Assembly: GCF_900445235.1 (NCBI RefSeq)
Contig: NZ_UFSM01000001.1
Span: 986,501 to 1,050,500, forward strand
Length of the DNA: 64,000 bases
Reading direction: 5' to 3'
Source: Aminobacter aminovorans
GTDB taxonomy: Bacteria > Pseudomonadota > Alphaproteobacteria > Rhizobiales > Rhizobiaceae
Shown: positions 26,941-36,435 of the stretch, in pieces
How positions within the stretch are numbered: the first letter of the stretch is position 1
How the letters are laid out: each line of letters opens with the position of its first letter
The notes under the pieces: generated by a model
Seen by the model: the letters and a program-made list of their open reading frames with translations, nothing else
Told to the model about the DNA's origin: nothing
Databases searched by the model: none
Program-made: the position numbers and the translations under genes

Positions 26941-27704
26941 GAAAAGAGCAGCCGCCCGCCTTTGCCCGATATGCGCACCGCCGTCAGGCGGCCCGTCTTG
27001 AAGGCGCCGGTGTCGATGTCCAGCCGGCGGCCATCGATGCGTGGATGGTCCACCGGCGTGTGGCCATGCACGACCCAGCGGTCGAGCCGGCGCGAGGCCT
27101 CGAAGAATTCCTCCCTGATGTAGAGCAGGTCGTCGTCTTCCTGTTCGAGCAACGGCACGCCGGGACGGATGCCGGCGTGGACGAAGACGAAGCGTTCTGA
27201 ATAGGCCATGATCGGCAGGCCGCGCATGAAATCGATGTGCTCGGGCGGGATGGTGGCATGGATATGGTCGTCGAGTCTGCCACCGCCGCCATAAAGTTCG
27301 CCGAGATGTTCGGCGTCGATGCCATAGGAGAACAGGGTGCTGCGGGCACCGGTGGACAGCCAGCGTTCCAGCGACAGCCGGCCGTCGAGATAGTCGAGCG
27401 TCTGGGCTTCGTGGTTGCCCGTCAGGCAGATGCGCTCGAAACCGGTGGGCGGCGGGGCGATGAGGTGGTCGATCACGCGCGCCGAGTCCGGGCCGCGGTC
27501 GATGTAGTCCCCCAGCATGACGATCAGCTTGCGGCCAGGCAGGATGGCGGCGTCGGCAAGAACCTTGTCCTCGAGCGCGCGTAACTCGCGATAGCAGCCA
27601 TGGACGTCGCCGATGGCGTAGACGACCGTATCGGACAGGTCGATCTCGATGCGTCCACGCCCCGGCGACTGTCTTTGCGAACGGAAATTCAGAAAACTGA
27701 CCAG
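26937..27704 (-). CDS. Metallophosphoesterase (Ser/Thr phosphatase-like) with no standard start codon
   Basis: All five metal-site blocks of the calcineurin-like superfamily are in one frame: GDVHGCYREL (about 27583-27612), LGDYIDRGPDSARV, LTGNHEAQT, FVHAGIRPG and WVVHGHTPVD. The C-terminus is RRLDIDTGAFKTG. The frame is open upstream to a stop complement at 27753-27755. Between there and 27518 I find no ATG, GTG or TTG. The ATG at 27518 would remove GDVHG and so cannot be the true start. A CTG at 27704 (followed by VSFLNFRS) gives a family-like N-terminus and is used here provisionally. Either a rare start is used or the start codon has mutated. Substrates could be phosphoproteins or ApnA nucleotides. 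Confidence 0.75.
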   Translation of the reverse strand: MVSFLNFRSQRQSPGRGRIEIDLSDTVVYAIGDVHGCYRELRALEDKVLADAAILPGRKLIVMLGDYIDRGPDSARVIDHLIAPPPTGFERICLTGNHEAQTLDYLDGRLSLERWLSTGARSTLFSYGIDAEHLGELYGGGGRLDDHIHATIPPEHIDFMRGLPIMAYSERFVFVHAGIRPGVPLLEQEDDDLLYIREEFFEASRRLDRWVVHGHTPVDHPRIDGRRLDIDTGAFKTGRLTAVRISGKGGRLLFS

Positions 27705-27911
27705 CCTGTCGCCTCGCCGATGTTGTCGGGGTGCGTCCCGACGCCGGGCACATCAATGCCTGAGAAACACAATGCGCGGCGGGCGTTTCCGTTTCCTGAA
27801 CGCTGCCGTTGATGGCGCTCGATGTGACGAGGATGGCCGTTGCAGGCAACAGCTCCGCCGGAACCCATGTGCGCATATCCGAGTTAGCGCTGATCCCAAG
27901 GGATCACACCG

Positions 27912-28991
27912 ATGCGGAAAGACGCCGAGCAGACCCGACACGTCCAGAACGGAAATGTCGAGACTGCGCATACTGCGTCGCTTGCTTATGTCAGCGACGA
28001 CGAGCCCGGCATATCAAGGAAACGGGCAGGCAAGCGCTTTCGCTACGAAGCGGCCAATGGCCGGAAGGTCGTCAGCAAAAAGGTGCTTGCGCGCATTGGC
28101 GCACTTGCCATTCCGCCGGCATGGACGGATGTGTGGATATGCGCTGAAAGCGACGGCCATATCCAGGCGACCGGACGCGACCAGCGTGGCCGAAAGCAAT
28201 ATCGCTACCATCCGGATTGGTTGGACAGACGCGGTGAACTGAAATTCTCGAGCCTGGCTGAATTTGCGCGCGCGCTGCCGCGTCTGCGCCGCCAGATCGA
28301 CAGGGATTTGCGGCTGCGCGGCCCGGTGCGTGCACGGGTTGTCGCTGCGATCGTGTGGCTGCTGGACAATACAATGATTCGTGTCGGCAGCGCCGCCTAT
28401 GCCAGGGAGAATGGGAGCTTTGGGCTGACGACGCTGCGCAACCGCCATGTCGACATCGAAGGCTCGACGCTCAGATTCGCCTTCAAGGGCAAATCGGGAA
28501 AAGAATGGCGTTTACGCTTGGTCGACAGGCGTATGGCAAAGGTCGTGCGCGGCATCCAGGAGTTGCCTGGCCAAACCCTGTTTCAGTATCTCGACGACGT
28601 CGGTGCAAGGGCGCCGATATCGTCCCAGGACGTCAACGACTACATTCGAGCCGCAGCTGGCGCAGCTTTCAGTTCCAAGCATTTCCGCACCTGGGGCGGA
28701 ACCGTGCGCGCGTTGACGTTGTTTGCGCAGACGCCCGTCCCCGAAAGTGAACGGGCGCGGGCGCGGGCATGCAACAAAGTCATCGACGACGTCGCAAGGC
28801 ATCTCGGCAACACGCGGGCGGTGTGCCGAACAGGTTACATTCATCCGGAGGTGATTTCGGCATGGTCGGAAGGAAGGCTGTCCGACGAGCTGGCTGCGTG
28901 CCACGCCAAGCGCAACCCGCAGCTCGCTCCCGACGAGCGCATCACTCTCGCCTGGCTTTCGCCGCCAGAGAAACCAGTTCGGAAGCAGTGA
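27912..28991 (+). CDS. DNA topoisomerase IB (poxvirus/bacterial type)
   Basis: A 359-residue monomeric enzyme that relaxes supercoils by a 3'-phosphotyrosyl intermediate. LAYVSDDEPGISRKRAGKRF begins the N-terminal DNA clamp, and IPPAWTDVWICAESDGHIQA is the family block. The catalytic domain shows Arg in MIRVGSAAYAREN, KHFRTWGGT and the nucleophile Tyr309 in CRTGYIHPEV. The length is normal. The ATG at 27912 has only a weak site (GGGAT). It stands alone; the short gap to the sensor kinase is convergent. Bacterial members are usually non-essential and horizontally mobile. Confidence 0.92.
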   Translation: MRKDAEQTRHVQNGNVETAHTASLAYVSDDEPGISRKRAGKRFRYEAANGRKVVSKKVLARIGALAIPPAWTDVWICAESDGHIQATGRDQRGRKQYRYHPDWLDRRGELKFSSLAEFARALPRLRRQIDRDLRLRGPVRARVVAAIVWLLDNTMIRVGSAAYARENGSFGLTTLRNRHVDIEGSTLRFAFKGKSGKEWRLRLVDRRMAKVVRGIQELPGQTLFQYLDDVGARAPISSQDVNDYIRAAAGAAFSSKHFRTWGGTVRALTLFAQTPVPESERARARACNKVIDDVARHLGNTRAVCRTGYIHPEVISAWSEGRLSDELAACHAKRNPQLAPDERITLAWLSPPEKPVRKQ

Positions 28992-29005
28992 AAGTAAGGC
29001 TGCCA

Positions 29006-30337
29006 CTAGGGACCAGGTGTCCTGACCAGATCGAGCGGTGCATCGAGCGTCCAGGTGACGCCGTCCGGCTGGAAGCTGAGATTGCCGACACCGTTCAGGG
29101 CCAGGGGTGCGACGCGCTCGAGGACGATCCGGCCGAAGCCCTTGCGCGAGGCTTTTGCGACAGCTGGTCCATTGGTTTCCTTCCAGGTCAGGCGAAAGCG
29201 GTCCGACGCGGTCCAGCCAATTTCGACCGTCCCCTGGTCGGACGACAGCGCGCCATGCTTGGCCGAATTGGTGGCAAGCTCATGGAAGGCCATGCCGAGG
29301 TTCTGGACCGCTGTCGTCGACAGCATGACCGGCACGCCCGATATGCTTATGCGGCGCTCGGCGGCGAACGGCCGGATCTGGTTGGTGACCAGGTCGGCAA
29401 GATCCGCACCGCGCCAATCGCCGTCGACAAGCAGGTCCTGGGATTGCGACAGCGCCATGATCCGGTTCCGGATCTGGGTGTCGAAATCGGCGATCGTCGT
29501 CGCGTGCTTGCCGGTCTCGCGGATCATCGAGAGGATGACGGCGAACTGGTTCTTCACCCGGTGATTGACTTCGCGCATCAGCATGCGGATGCGGCTCTCG
29601 CTTTCCTTGCGCTCGGTGATGTCCCTGGCGATCTTCGAGGCGCCGATCACCTTGCCGGCGCTGTTGAGCACCGGTGACACGGTGAGCGAGATGGCGACGA
29701 AGCTGCCATCCTTGCGTTTCCTGATCGTGTCGAAGTGGTCGATGCGCTGGCCGCTGCGTACCTTTCCGAGGATGAGGTCCTCTTCGTCCTGCCTGTCATC
29801 AGGGATGAGCATGCGGACATGCTTGCCGACGGCTTCGTCGGCGCCGTAACCGAACAGGCGGGTGGCACCGGCGTTCCAGCTTTGAATCACGCCGCAAAGG
29901 TCCTTGCTGACGATGGCGTCGTCGGAGGATTCGACGATCGACGCGAGGCGCTGGGTCTGTATCTCGGCCTGCTTCTGGGCCGAGATGTCGACCAAAAGGT
30001 TGATGGCGCCAGTGATCATGCCGGTTTCGTCGCGCATCGGCGCGGGAAAGGCGAGGAAGGGAACGAGGGTGCCGTCCGGCCGCTCGGCCACGGCCTCGGC
30101 ATTGTGAATCGCCCGGCCTTCCCTGAGCGCCAGGGCCATCGGACAATCGCCATGGGCAAGCGGCTCGCCCTCGGCAGTCCTGAGCCGCCAGGACCCGCAC
30201 CACTCGTCCTTGCCGATTTCGGGCCGATGACCCCAAAGTGCAGCGGCTGCTTCGTTGAAATAGGTGATCCGGCCGCTGGCATCGGTCGTATAGACCGCAA
30301 CCGGCAGCCCGCCGAGTAAAGTCTCGCGATTTGTCAT
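29006..30337 (-). CDS. PAS-PAS sensor histidine kinase, HWE family
   Basis: A 443-residue soluble kinase. PAS domain 1 covers about residues 5-120 and PAS 2 about 127-250; PAS 2 ends in ARDITERKESESRI. The HWE kinase domain has the phosphoacceptor His in LMREVNHRVKNQF, the N-box FHELATNSAKHGAL and the WKE of LTWKETNGP. No membrane span is visible, so it senses a cytoplasmic signal; the second PAS resembles those that can bind haem or flavin, but no such ligand residue can be assigned. No response regulator is adjacent, which is usual for HWE kinases that feed general stress circuits in alphaproteobacteria. Confidence 0.88.
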   Translation of the reverse strand: MTNRETLLGGLPVAVYTTDASGRITYFNEAAAALWGHRPEIGKDEWCGSWRLRTAEGEPLAHGDCPMALALREGRAIHNAEAVAERPDGTLVPFLAFPAPMRDETGMITGAINLLVDISAQKQAEIQTQRLASIVESSDDAIVSKDLCGVIQSWNAGATRLFGYGADEAVGKHVRMLIPDDRQDEEDLILGKVRSGQRIDHFDTIRKRKDGSFVAISLTVSPVLNSAGKVIGASKIARDITERKESESRIRMLMREVNHRVKNQFAVILSMIRETGKHATTIADFDTQIRNRIMALSQSQDLLVDGDWRGADLADLVTNQIRPFAAERRISISGVPVMLSTTAVQNLGMAFHELATNSAKHGALSSDQGTVEIGWTASDRFRLTWKETNGPAVAKASRKGFGRIVLERVAPLALNGVGNLSFQPDGVTWTLDAPLDLVRTPGP

Positions 30338-30467
30338 CTGGCCGCCCTGGTTCCGTCAGGCATTAACGGCGAATATCCGGATGAGTTCCGTCGCTGCCGA
30401 AATCGCAGCCGAGGGTGTGGAAACGTATCAGTTCAGTCGGAGTGAGGCGTCTGGAGAGGCGGTTTTC

Positions 30468-30484
30468 ATGTTGCGTTGCAACAT
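30468..30484. promoter_or_regulatory. Palindrome ATGTTGC-GTT-GCAACAT upstream of the acyltransferase
   Basis: A perfect 7-bp inverted repeat with a 3-base centre contains TTGC-GTT-GCAA, the same pattern as the two dyads at 19293 and 19335. It lies in the divergent region between the sensor kinase and the acyltransferase, 73 bases before the acyltransferase start. It is a probable operator of an unidentified regulator that may co-control surface polysaccharide genes. Confidence 0.5.
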
Positions 30485-30556
30485 AGTTTGAATTGCCCTG
30501 ATGGCGCGCCTCCCCCAACCTGCCGGCATGTCCAGCACCTGCATAGCAGCACAGAC

Positions 30557-32539
30557 ATGACGGCACCTGTTACCGCATTCCGCCCTGACATCGAGGGTCT
30601 GCGCGCCATTGCCGTCGGCGGCGTGATCGCGTTCCACTTCGGCATGTCCGACCTGCCGGGCGGTTTCATCGGCGTCGATATCTTCTTCGTCATCTCGGGC
30701 TATCTGATTACCCGCCACCTTATGCAGGAGATCGGCCGCAGCGGGACTGTCGATCTCTGGCGCTTCTATGGTCGCCGCGCCCGGCGACTGTTGCCGGCGT
30801 CGCTTCTGGTGATCGCCACCACGCTTGCCGCCGGCTATTTCATCCTCGCGCCATCCGAGCAGCAGCTCTACGCCAAGGGCGCGCTGTTTGCCTCGAGCTA
30901 CGTCATCAATCTCTGGCTGCTGCGCTGGTCGTTCGACTATTTCGCCGCCGACACGGCCAGCAATCCGTTCCTGCATTTCTGGTCTTTGTCGGTCGAGGAA
31001 CAATTCTACCTGCTCTGGCCGGCATTACTGCTGCTGGTCGCGTGGTTCCGGCCGGGGGCGAGGGGTATCGCGCTCATGCTGGGTGCGGTTGCAGCGCTGT
31101 CGTTCTGCGTGAGTGCCTGGATGACCTCGGTGTCGCAGCCTTGGGCCTTCTATTTCTCGCCGCTGCGGGCCTGGGAATTCGCTGTGGGCGGGCTCGTCTC
31201 GCTTGTTGTGGCGGAGCGCTGGGCATCGGGTTTTCGATTCTCGCCTGTGATGGGCTGGACCGGTCTCGCATTGATCGCCGTCGCCTATCTCAACGTTTCG
31301 GAGGCCGACCCTTTCCCCGGCTTCATCGCGTTGCTGCCGGTTGCGGGAACGACGATGCTGCTGCTGTCAGGCGCTCGTCCGAGTGCCGTCGGGCCGACAG
31401 GCCTGTTGTCGCTGCCGCCGCTGCAGTGGACCGGCAAGCTGTCCTATTCGCTGTATCTCTGGCATTGGCCCGTCATCGTCTATGCCACGATCCTGTGGCC
31501 CGAGCTTACGCTTGGCGGCAGGCTGGCCTGCCTGGCGGTGACGGTTGGCTTGTCCTTGCTCAGCTATCGTTTCGTCGAGAATCCGGTGCGCCTGAACGGT
31601 TGGCTTTCAGCCGGCTCGGTACGCTCGTTGGGGCTGGCGGCCCTTCTCACGTCGCTGGGCGTGACCTTGTCCTATAGTGCTGCCCAGATCGCTGCGCGAA
31701 GCGTCGATCCGGATCAGAAGCTGATCGCCGAAAGTGCGGCACGCTCGTCATCGGCGCGCCAGATAGACAACGCTTGCGTTGCCAGCCTCGAGCAGACCAC
31801 GCCGCGCAGCTGCAGCCTGGGTGCAAAGCTGCCACGCAAGACGATCGTGCTGTTCGGCGATTCACACGCCGATCACTGGTCGACGCCGCTGGCAAGGATC
31901 GCCGAGACCAATAACTGGCGCTTGGTGACCTATCTGAAATCGTCATGTTCGGTGGCGGCAGTGCCGACATGGAACGTGCGTTTGATGCGGGCCTATGGCG
32001 AATGCGATGTCTGGCGGCAGACGGCGATGAAGGAGATCGCCGGCCTCAAGCCGGATGCGGTGATCGTTTCGCAGTTTTCGTACAGCTACGTCGAAAACGA
32101 CGTCAATGGCGGGCTGGAGCACTTGGTCAGCCGCGACGTGTGGGCCGACGGCTTGAGGGCGTCGCTTGCGACCCTTCGCAAGACCGGCGCCGAGGTGGTG
32201 CTGCTCAGGGATGTTCCCGTTCACAAGTCATATCTCGACCGCTGTGTGGCGCGTTCGCTCTGGCAGGGCAGGAGCAGCACGGTCTGCGACACGCCACGAC
32301 AGGAGGCCATCGACGAGCGGGTGTCGAAGGCCGAACAGGCGGCGGCTTCCGGCCTCGAAGGTGTCAGATATGTCGACTTGACCGAGCTGTTTTGCAACGA
32401 CACGACGTGCCCGGCGATGATCGGCGGCAAGCTGACCTTCCGCGACCGCCACCACATGGCCACGCCTTATGCGGCAACGCTTGCCGGTTCGGTCCAGCGC
32501 GCAATTTTCGGCAACCAGGTGGCGGCGCAATGGCCTTGA
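30557..32539 (+). CDS. OafA-type membrane acyltransferase with C-terminal SGNH domain
   Basis: A 660-residue protein from the ATG at 30557. The N-terminal acyltransferase-3 domain (about residues 5-375, ten or so membrane spans) has the signature FRPDIEGLRAIAVGGVIAFH, with catalytic His, and GFIGVDIFFVISGYLITR. A periplasmic SGNH domain follows, with the Ser block IVLFGDSHADHWSTPL and the late RDRHHMATPY holding the catalytic Asp/His. This architecture O-acetylates lipopolysaccharide or exopolysaccharide sugars using acyl-CoA. The closest role in this window would be decoration of the exo polymer, since exoZ/exoH are not present, but that is inference. Confidence 0.9.
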   Translation: MTAPVTAFRPDIEGLRAIAVGGVIAFHFGMSDLPGGFIGVDIFFVISGYLITRHLMQEIGRSGTVDLWRFYGRRARRLLPASLLVIATTLAAGYFILAPSEQQLYAKGALFASSYVINLWLLRWSFDYFAADTASNPFLHFWSLSVEEQFYLLWPALLLLVAWFRPGARGIALMLGAVAALSFCVSAWMTSVSQPWAFYFSPLRAWEFAVGGLVSLVVAERWASGFRFSPVMGWTGLALIAVAYLNVSEADPFPGFIALLPVAGTTMLLLSGARPSAVGPTGLLSLPPLQWTGKLSYSLYLWHWPVIVYATILWPELTLGGRLACLAVTVGLSLLSYRFVENPVRLNGWLSAGSVRSLGLAALLTSLGVTLSYSAAQIAARSVDPDQKLIAESAARSSSARQIDNACVASLEQTTPRSCSLGAKLPRKTIVLFGDSHADHWSTPLARIAETNNWRLVTYLKSSCSVAAVPTWNVRLMRAYGECDVWRQTAMKEIAGLKPDAVIVSQFSYSYVENDVNGGLEHLVSRDVWADGLRASLATLRKTGAEVVLLRDVPVHKSYLDRCVARSLWQGRSSTVCDTPRQEAIDERVSKAEQAAASGLEGVRYVDLTELFCNDTTCPAMIGGKLTFRDRHHMATPYAATLAGSVQRAIFGNQVAAQWP

Positions 32540-32560
32540 GATTCGACCGACCGCGGCCTG

Positions 32561-33826
32561 CTAGAGGCGGATGCCTGTCTGCAGCAAGCCGCGAGTGATG
32601 CTGCCTGAGGTCGGCAACAGCGGGATCAGGCAGGCCTGGAGTGCGTGATAGATGTCGGGTTTGCCGTAGAAAGGGCCGGCATTGGGCTTGAGGTCGTTGT
32701 CGAGCTGGGCGTGCCAGCCGCCATTGGCGCGGTCGATGAAGCGGCTGGCGCAGAAGCTCCAGATACGGCGATACCAGGCCTCGTAGTCATCGTCGGCGCC
32801 GATGGCGTTGAGTACGGAGGCGGCACCGATCGCTTCGCAGCACGGCCACCAGTAGCGATCCTTGATCCGGGCCGAACCGTCCCATTCGAGCGTGTAGTAG
32901 AAACCGCCCTTGGCGGCATCCCAGCCGTCTGACGTGGCCTGTCCAAACAGGTTCCTTGCCGCGTCCGGCAGCCAGGCGTGCTTACGGCCGCCGAGCTCCC
33001 ACAATTGCAGCAGGAGTCGGGCCCATTCGAGCGAATGGCCCGGCGTCGTGCCATAGGGGCGGAACATCGGGTCGCCGGAGTAGTCGCGGTCGAGCTTCCA
33101 TTCAGCGGTGAAGTGCTCGGGCAAGCGCCAGCCGGCGGCGGCCGAATGGCGGCGGATGATCAGGTCGGCGATACGCTCGGCCATTCCGAGATAGGTGCTG
33201 TCGCCAGTCGCCTCGAAGGCGGCCATAAGCGCCTCGGTCAGGTGCATGTTGGAGTTCTGGCCGCGATAGCCGTCGAGCGGCTGCCAGTCGCGGGTGAACT
33301 CTTCCGCCACCGCGCCATGCGCCTCTTCCCAAAACCTTTCGGCGAGGATCGTCGAGATGTCGGTCAGCAGCCGGTCGGCGTCGGGATGGCCGGCGACCTT
33401 GGCGCTGGAGGCGGCAAGCAGCACGAAAGCATGGCCATAGGCCTGCTTGGTGTCGTTGGTCGTACCGTCATAACCGACGCCCCAGAAATAGCCGCCATTG
33501 GCTGTGTCGCGATGGCCGTTCCAGAGGAAATCCATGCCGTGGTCGACGAGCACGTCGGCGCCGGGGCGACCCATCAGGTGGGCTATCGAGAAACAATGCA
33601 CCATGCGCGTGGTAACGTGGATCTGGCGGCCGGCGAACCTGCCGGGTACTGCACCCGGCGCAAGCGGCTGGCCGCGATCGTCGAGATCATGGAAGCCGCC
33701 GAGAGGATTGAGGCTCTGGCGCTCGAAGAAGGAGAACAACGCGTCGGCCTGCTGCAGCAGCCACAGGCGATGGCTTGCCTGGGTGGTCCATTTGGCTGAG
33801 CCGGCGGAAATTTCCAGTGAAGCCAT
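32561..33826 (-). CDS. AGE-family epimerase/isomerase
   Basis: A 421-residue protein from the ATG at 33826 (MASLEISAGSA). The (alpha/alpha)6-barrel signatures include GGFHDLDDRGQPL, TTRMVHCFSIAHLMG, GYFWGVGYDGT, RGQNSNMHLTEALMAAFEAT and DRYWWPCCEAIGAASVL, with the barrel-lining His residues. The family holds N-acylglucosamine 2-epimerases and aldose-ketose isomerases such as YihS and mannose isomerase. Without an N-acetyl pocket assignment, sugar isomerase is the safer label. It converges with the acyltransferase gene, leaving a 21-base gap. Confidence 0.88.
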   Translation of the reverse strand: MASLEISAGSAKWTTQASHRLWLLQQADALFSFFERQSLNPLGGFHDLDDRGQPLAPGAVPGRFAGRQIHVTTRMVHCFSIAHLMGRPGADVLVDHGMDFLWNGHRDTANGGYFWGVGYDGTTNDTKQAYGHAFVLLAASSAKVAGHPDADRLLTDISTILAERFWEEAHGAVAEEFTRDWQPLDGYRGQNSNMHLTEALMAAFEATGDSTYLGMAERIADLIIRRHSAAAGWRLPEHFTAEWKLDRDYSGDPMFRPYGTTPGHSLEWARLLLQLWELGGRKHAWLPDAARNLFGQATSDGWDAAKGGFYYTLEWDGSARIKDRYWWPCCEAIGAASVLNAIGADDDYEAWYRRIWSFCASRFIDRANGGWHAQLDNDLKPNAGPFYGKPDIYHALQACLIPLLPTSGSITRGLLQTGIRL

Positions 33827-34052
33827 GGATTGGAGTTCCCCTGCGGCTGATTGACTGCCCTGACCTGCAATCACGAACTAAGACGTAATGGCCCACGCAC
33901 TCAACAGGAAAACGCCATGATTTGCGTGCAGCGGTGCATAGACGCTGGATACAGCTAATATGCCACGGTGGTACCACTAGCCACGGCGCGTGCCGCGCTT
34001 TATGGACAAATGGCGCGCTTGACCGAGTTGGCAGCGAGATTTCGGGGACTAA

Positions 34053-35147
34053 ATGACGAAATTGATGTCGTCCAAGGCGGACGGCCTGCCCAAAGGGTCT
34101 GCCCTGAGTGCAGATCATGCGGCCGAAAAGGCGCTCGTTCGCCGGCTTGCATCACATTGCAATCGCTTTCGTGACCCCGACGACCGCCGTGCGGCGCTCG
34201 AACTGGCGGTGACGCTGATCCCTTTCCTGGTGATGGGGGCGGCACTTGTCTGGCTCGCCGCCTATGCCGCGCCGGTGCTTGGCGGCTGGCGCTGGCTGCT
34301 GCTGGTGGCGCTCGCGCCGGTCTGCGCGGCGTTCCTTGTACGGCTGTTTGCCATCCAGCATGATTGCGGCCACGGTTCGTTCACCAGCTCGCGTGCGACG
34401 AACAAGACGATCGGCCGCGTGCTGAGCGTCTTCACCTTCACGCCCTATACGCTGTGGCAGAAGGCGCATGCCGTGCACCATGGCGGCTCGGGCAATCTCG
34501 ACAAGCGCGGCATCGGCGACATCGACACGCGCACGGTCGCCGAATATGAGGCGATGACCACCAGCCAGAGGCTGATGTACCGCATCTATCGCAACCCGAT
34601 CATTCTGATCGTGATCGGCGTGCCGATCTATTTCCTGATCATGCACAGGCTGCCCTACAACGACGCCATTCCGCGGGTCGAGGCATGGCGCAGCGCCGGC
34701 GGCCTCAACGTGGCGCTGGTGCTGGTCTATGGTGGGCTCGTGCTCTTGGCCGGCTGGGCGGTGATGCTGGCCGTGCTGCCCGTCGTCGTGATGGGCGCCT
34801 GGGCCGGCGGCTGGCTGTTCTATGTCCAGCACCAGTTCGAAGAAACGCGATGGGATGCGGGCGACGCCTGGGACCTGCATGTCGCGGCGTTTGGCGGCAG
34901 CTCGTGGTACGCCTTGCCCGTCGTGGCGCAGTGGATCACCGGTTCGATCGGCCTGCATCACATCCACCATCTGTGTAGCCGCGTGCCGTTCTATCGCCTG
35001 CAGGCCTGCTTCGACAGCAATGCCGAGCTTCGCGATGCCAGTCAGACGGTCAAGCTGACATTCTGGAAGAGCGTCGGCTGCATCAATCTCGCGCTATGGT
35101 GCGAAGACCGCCGCCGGCTGGTGACGTTCGCCGAAGCCAGGGTGTAG
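34053..35147 (+). CDS. Membrane fatty acid desaturase
   Basis: A 364-residue protein with four or more membrane spans and the three histidine boxes of acyl-lipid desaturases: HDCGHGSF, KAHAVHHGGSG and LHHIHHLCSR. The QHQFEETRWD motif precedes the third box. It would introduce a double bond (omega-6/delta-12-like by overall pattern) into membrane lipid acyl chains using O2 and a di-iron centre. It stands alone. The 226-base region upstream, to the epimerase, contains the promoters of both divergent genes, but I cannot point to clear elements. Confidence 0.88.
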   Translation: MTKLMSSKADGLPKGSALSADHAAEKALVRRLASHCNRFRDPDDRRAALELAVTLIPFLVMGAALVWLAAYAAPVLGGWRWLLLVALAPVCAAFLVRLFAIQHDCGHGSFTSSRATNKTIGRVLSVFTFTPYTLWQKAHAVHHGGSGNLDKRGIGDIDTRTVAEYEAMTTSQRLMYRIYRNPIILIVIGVPIYFLIMHRLPYNDAIPRVEAWRSAGGLNVALVLVYGGLVLLAGWAVMLAVLPVVVMGAWAGGWLFYVQHQFEETRWDAGDAWDLHVAAFGGSSWYALPVVAQWITGSIGLHHIHHLCSRVPFYRLQACFDSNAELRDASQTVKLTFWKSVGCINLALWCEDRRRLVTFAEARV

Positions 35148-35424
35148 TTCTTACAGCTCCAATGTGACAGCCTGCGGCGCCATAACGCGGCGGCTTACGC
35201 GAGCGTCTGTCTTCTCGGCTACCGGCCGGCAAGGCCGCTGAGCCATGCAGACGACCTGTATTTGGCCGTTTCGACCTTTGCCTTGCCGAACCAGGTGGCG
35301 TGCCAGCATATGAAGCTGGTCAAGGTCGGTCGGCAGCTCGGCCTTTGGCCGCCGATGCCCGGCAACAGAACACGACGCGCAAGGTCGGCGTTTTCTGGGT
35401 CCGCATGATTTCCAACGTTCAGGC

Positions 35425-36435
35425 CTATTGCGCTGGAAGCGGCGACGGCACCCCCTCGCGGATGAGCCGGGAGAAATCGGCCGTCAGCCCGGCCGCCAGC
35501 GCGCGCTGGGCGATATGGGCGCGGCTGCGCAGCTCCTGTACCGACAGGCGGGTGTCGAGCGCGCCGCGGTCATAGGCGTATTCAGGCAGATAGCCGTTGA
35601 CGATCAGGCGCCAGTCGAACGGCGTCACGTCGCCGACGGCGCGCATCATCCTGAAGATGACGGTGGTGCAGTTGGTGGTGATCGAATTGTAGAAGCGCGG
35701 CGTTGCGGCCAGCGCATTGGCATCGGCGACATAACCGAGCAGCAGCGCCCGGGCGGCGGTCGGTGAGACGTTGAGGCGATAGAGCTGGACGTCCTCGCCG
35801 CGGACATTCGAGCGGACGCCGACGACGTCGCGCTCGTCGGCGGCAACAATGACCAGCGGGTTGGCCTTGAACAGGTCGGCGATCGGCGAGAACTGGCCGC
35901 CATTCTGCCGCCGCACCTCGACCGACCAGGCAAGCTGATCGCCGCCTTCGAAGCCGAAGCTCATGATGACATGGGCCATCTCGGGCCCCGCCCAGTAGGA
36001 CATGAACAGGTCGAGCGTCTTGAGCTTGCCGAGGTCATAGCTGCGTGCCGTCCAGCGCTCGGTGAAGTCGCTATTGCTGCGCCACTCGAAGTCGCGGACG
36101 TCCGTCAGCGTCAGCATGTCGCCGTCGCGGATGCCTGTGACCTGCCTGGCCACGTCGGGCGCGAATTCGGCATGGTTGGACGGAACGATGGTATTCCACC
36201 ACATCAGCACCGCAGCAAAGCCCAAGACGAACAGCGCCAGCGCATGAAGGCGCCAGGGGGTGAACAGCGCGATGGCTGCGGCTGTGCCGAGCAGCACAAA
36301 CAGGCTGGCGGTAAGTCCTCTGGCGATGTCAGGCGCCGGCAGTCGATACCAAAGCGCCATCGCCGCCCAGGCGGTCGTCAGCGCGATGGCGATGACAAGG
36401 ACGATGGCCGAAACGATCAAGCCCACACTGCGCAA
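35425..36435 (-). CDS. DUF4105 (Lnb N-terminal-like) membrane protein
   Basis: A 336-residue protein. I chose a TTG start at 36435 because GGAG lies six bases upstream and the product then begins with the first membrane span. Two or three N-terminal spans (to about residue 80, ending LGFAAVLMWWNTIVP) precede a periplasmic domain. That domain has WAGPEMAHVIMSFGFEGGD and FYNSITTNCTTVIFRMM, the region with the conserved Cys in which Lnb-type lipoprotein acyl transferases carry their thiol. By analogy it may act in lipoprotein or peptide acyl transfer. This is inference from the domain, not shown. Confidence 0.8.
   Translation of the reverse strand: MRSVGLIVSAIVLVIAIALTTAWAAMALWYRLPAPDIARGLTASLFVLLGTAAAIALFTPWRLHALALFVLGFAAVLMWWNTIVPSNHAEFAPDVARQVTGIRDGDMLTLTDVRDFEWRSNSDFTERWTARSYDLGKLKTLDLFMSYWAGPEMAHVIMSFGFEGGDQLAWSVEVRRQNGGQFSPIADLFKANPLVIVAADERDVVGVRSNVRGEDVQLYRLNVSPTAARALLLGYVADANALAATPRFYNSITTNCTTVIFRMMRAVGDVTPFDWRLIVNGYLPEYAYDRGALDTRLSVQELRSRAHIAQRALAAGLTADFSRLIREGVPSPLPAQ

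Noticed and set aside
30476..30556. N-terminal extension of the acyltransferase
   Set aside because: The extra 27 residues are Cys/His/Pro-rich, start inside the palindrome at 30468-30484 and precede the conserved FRPDIEGLRA start by an unusual distance.
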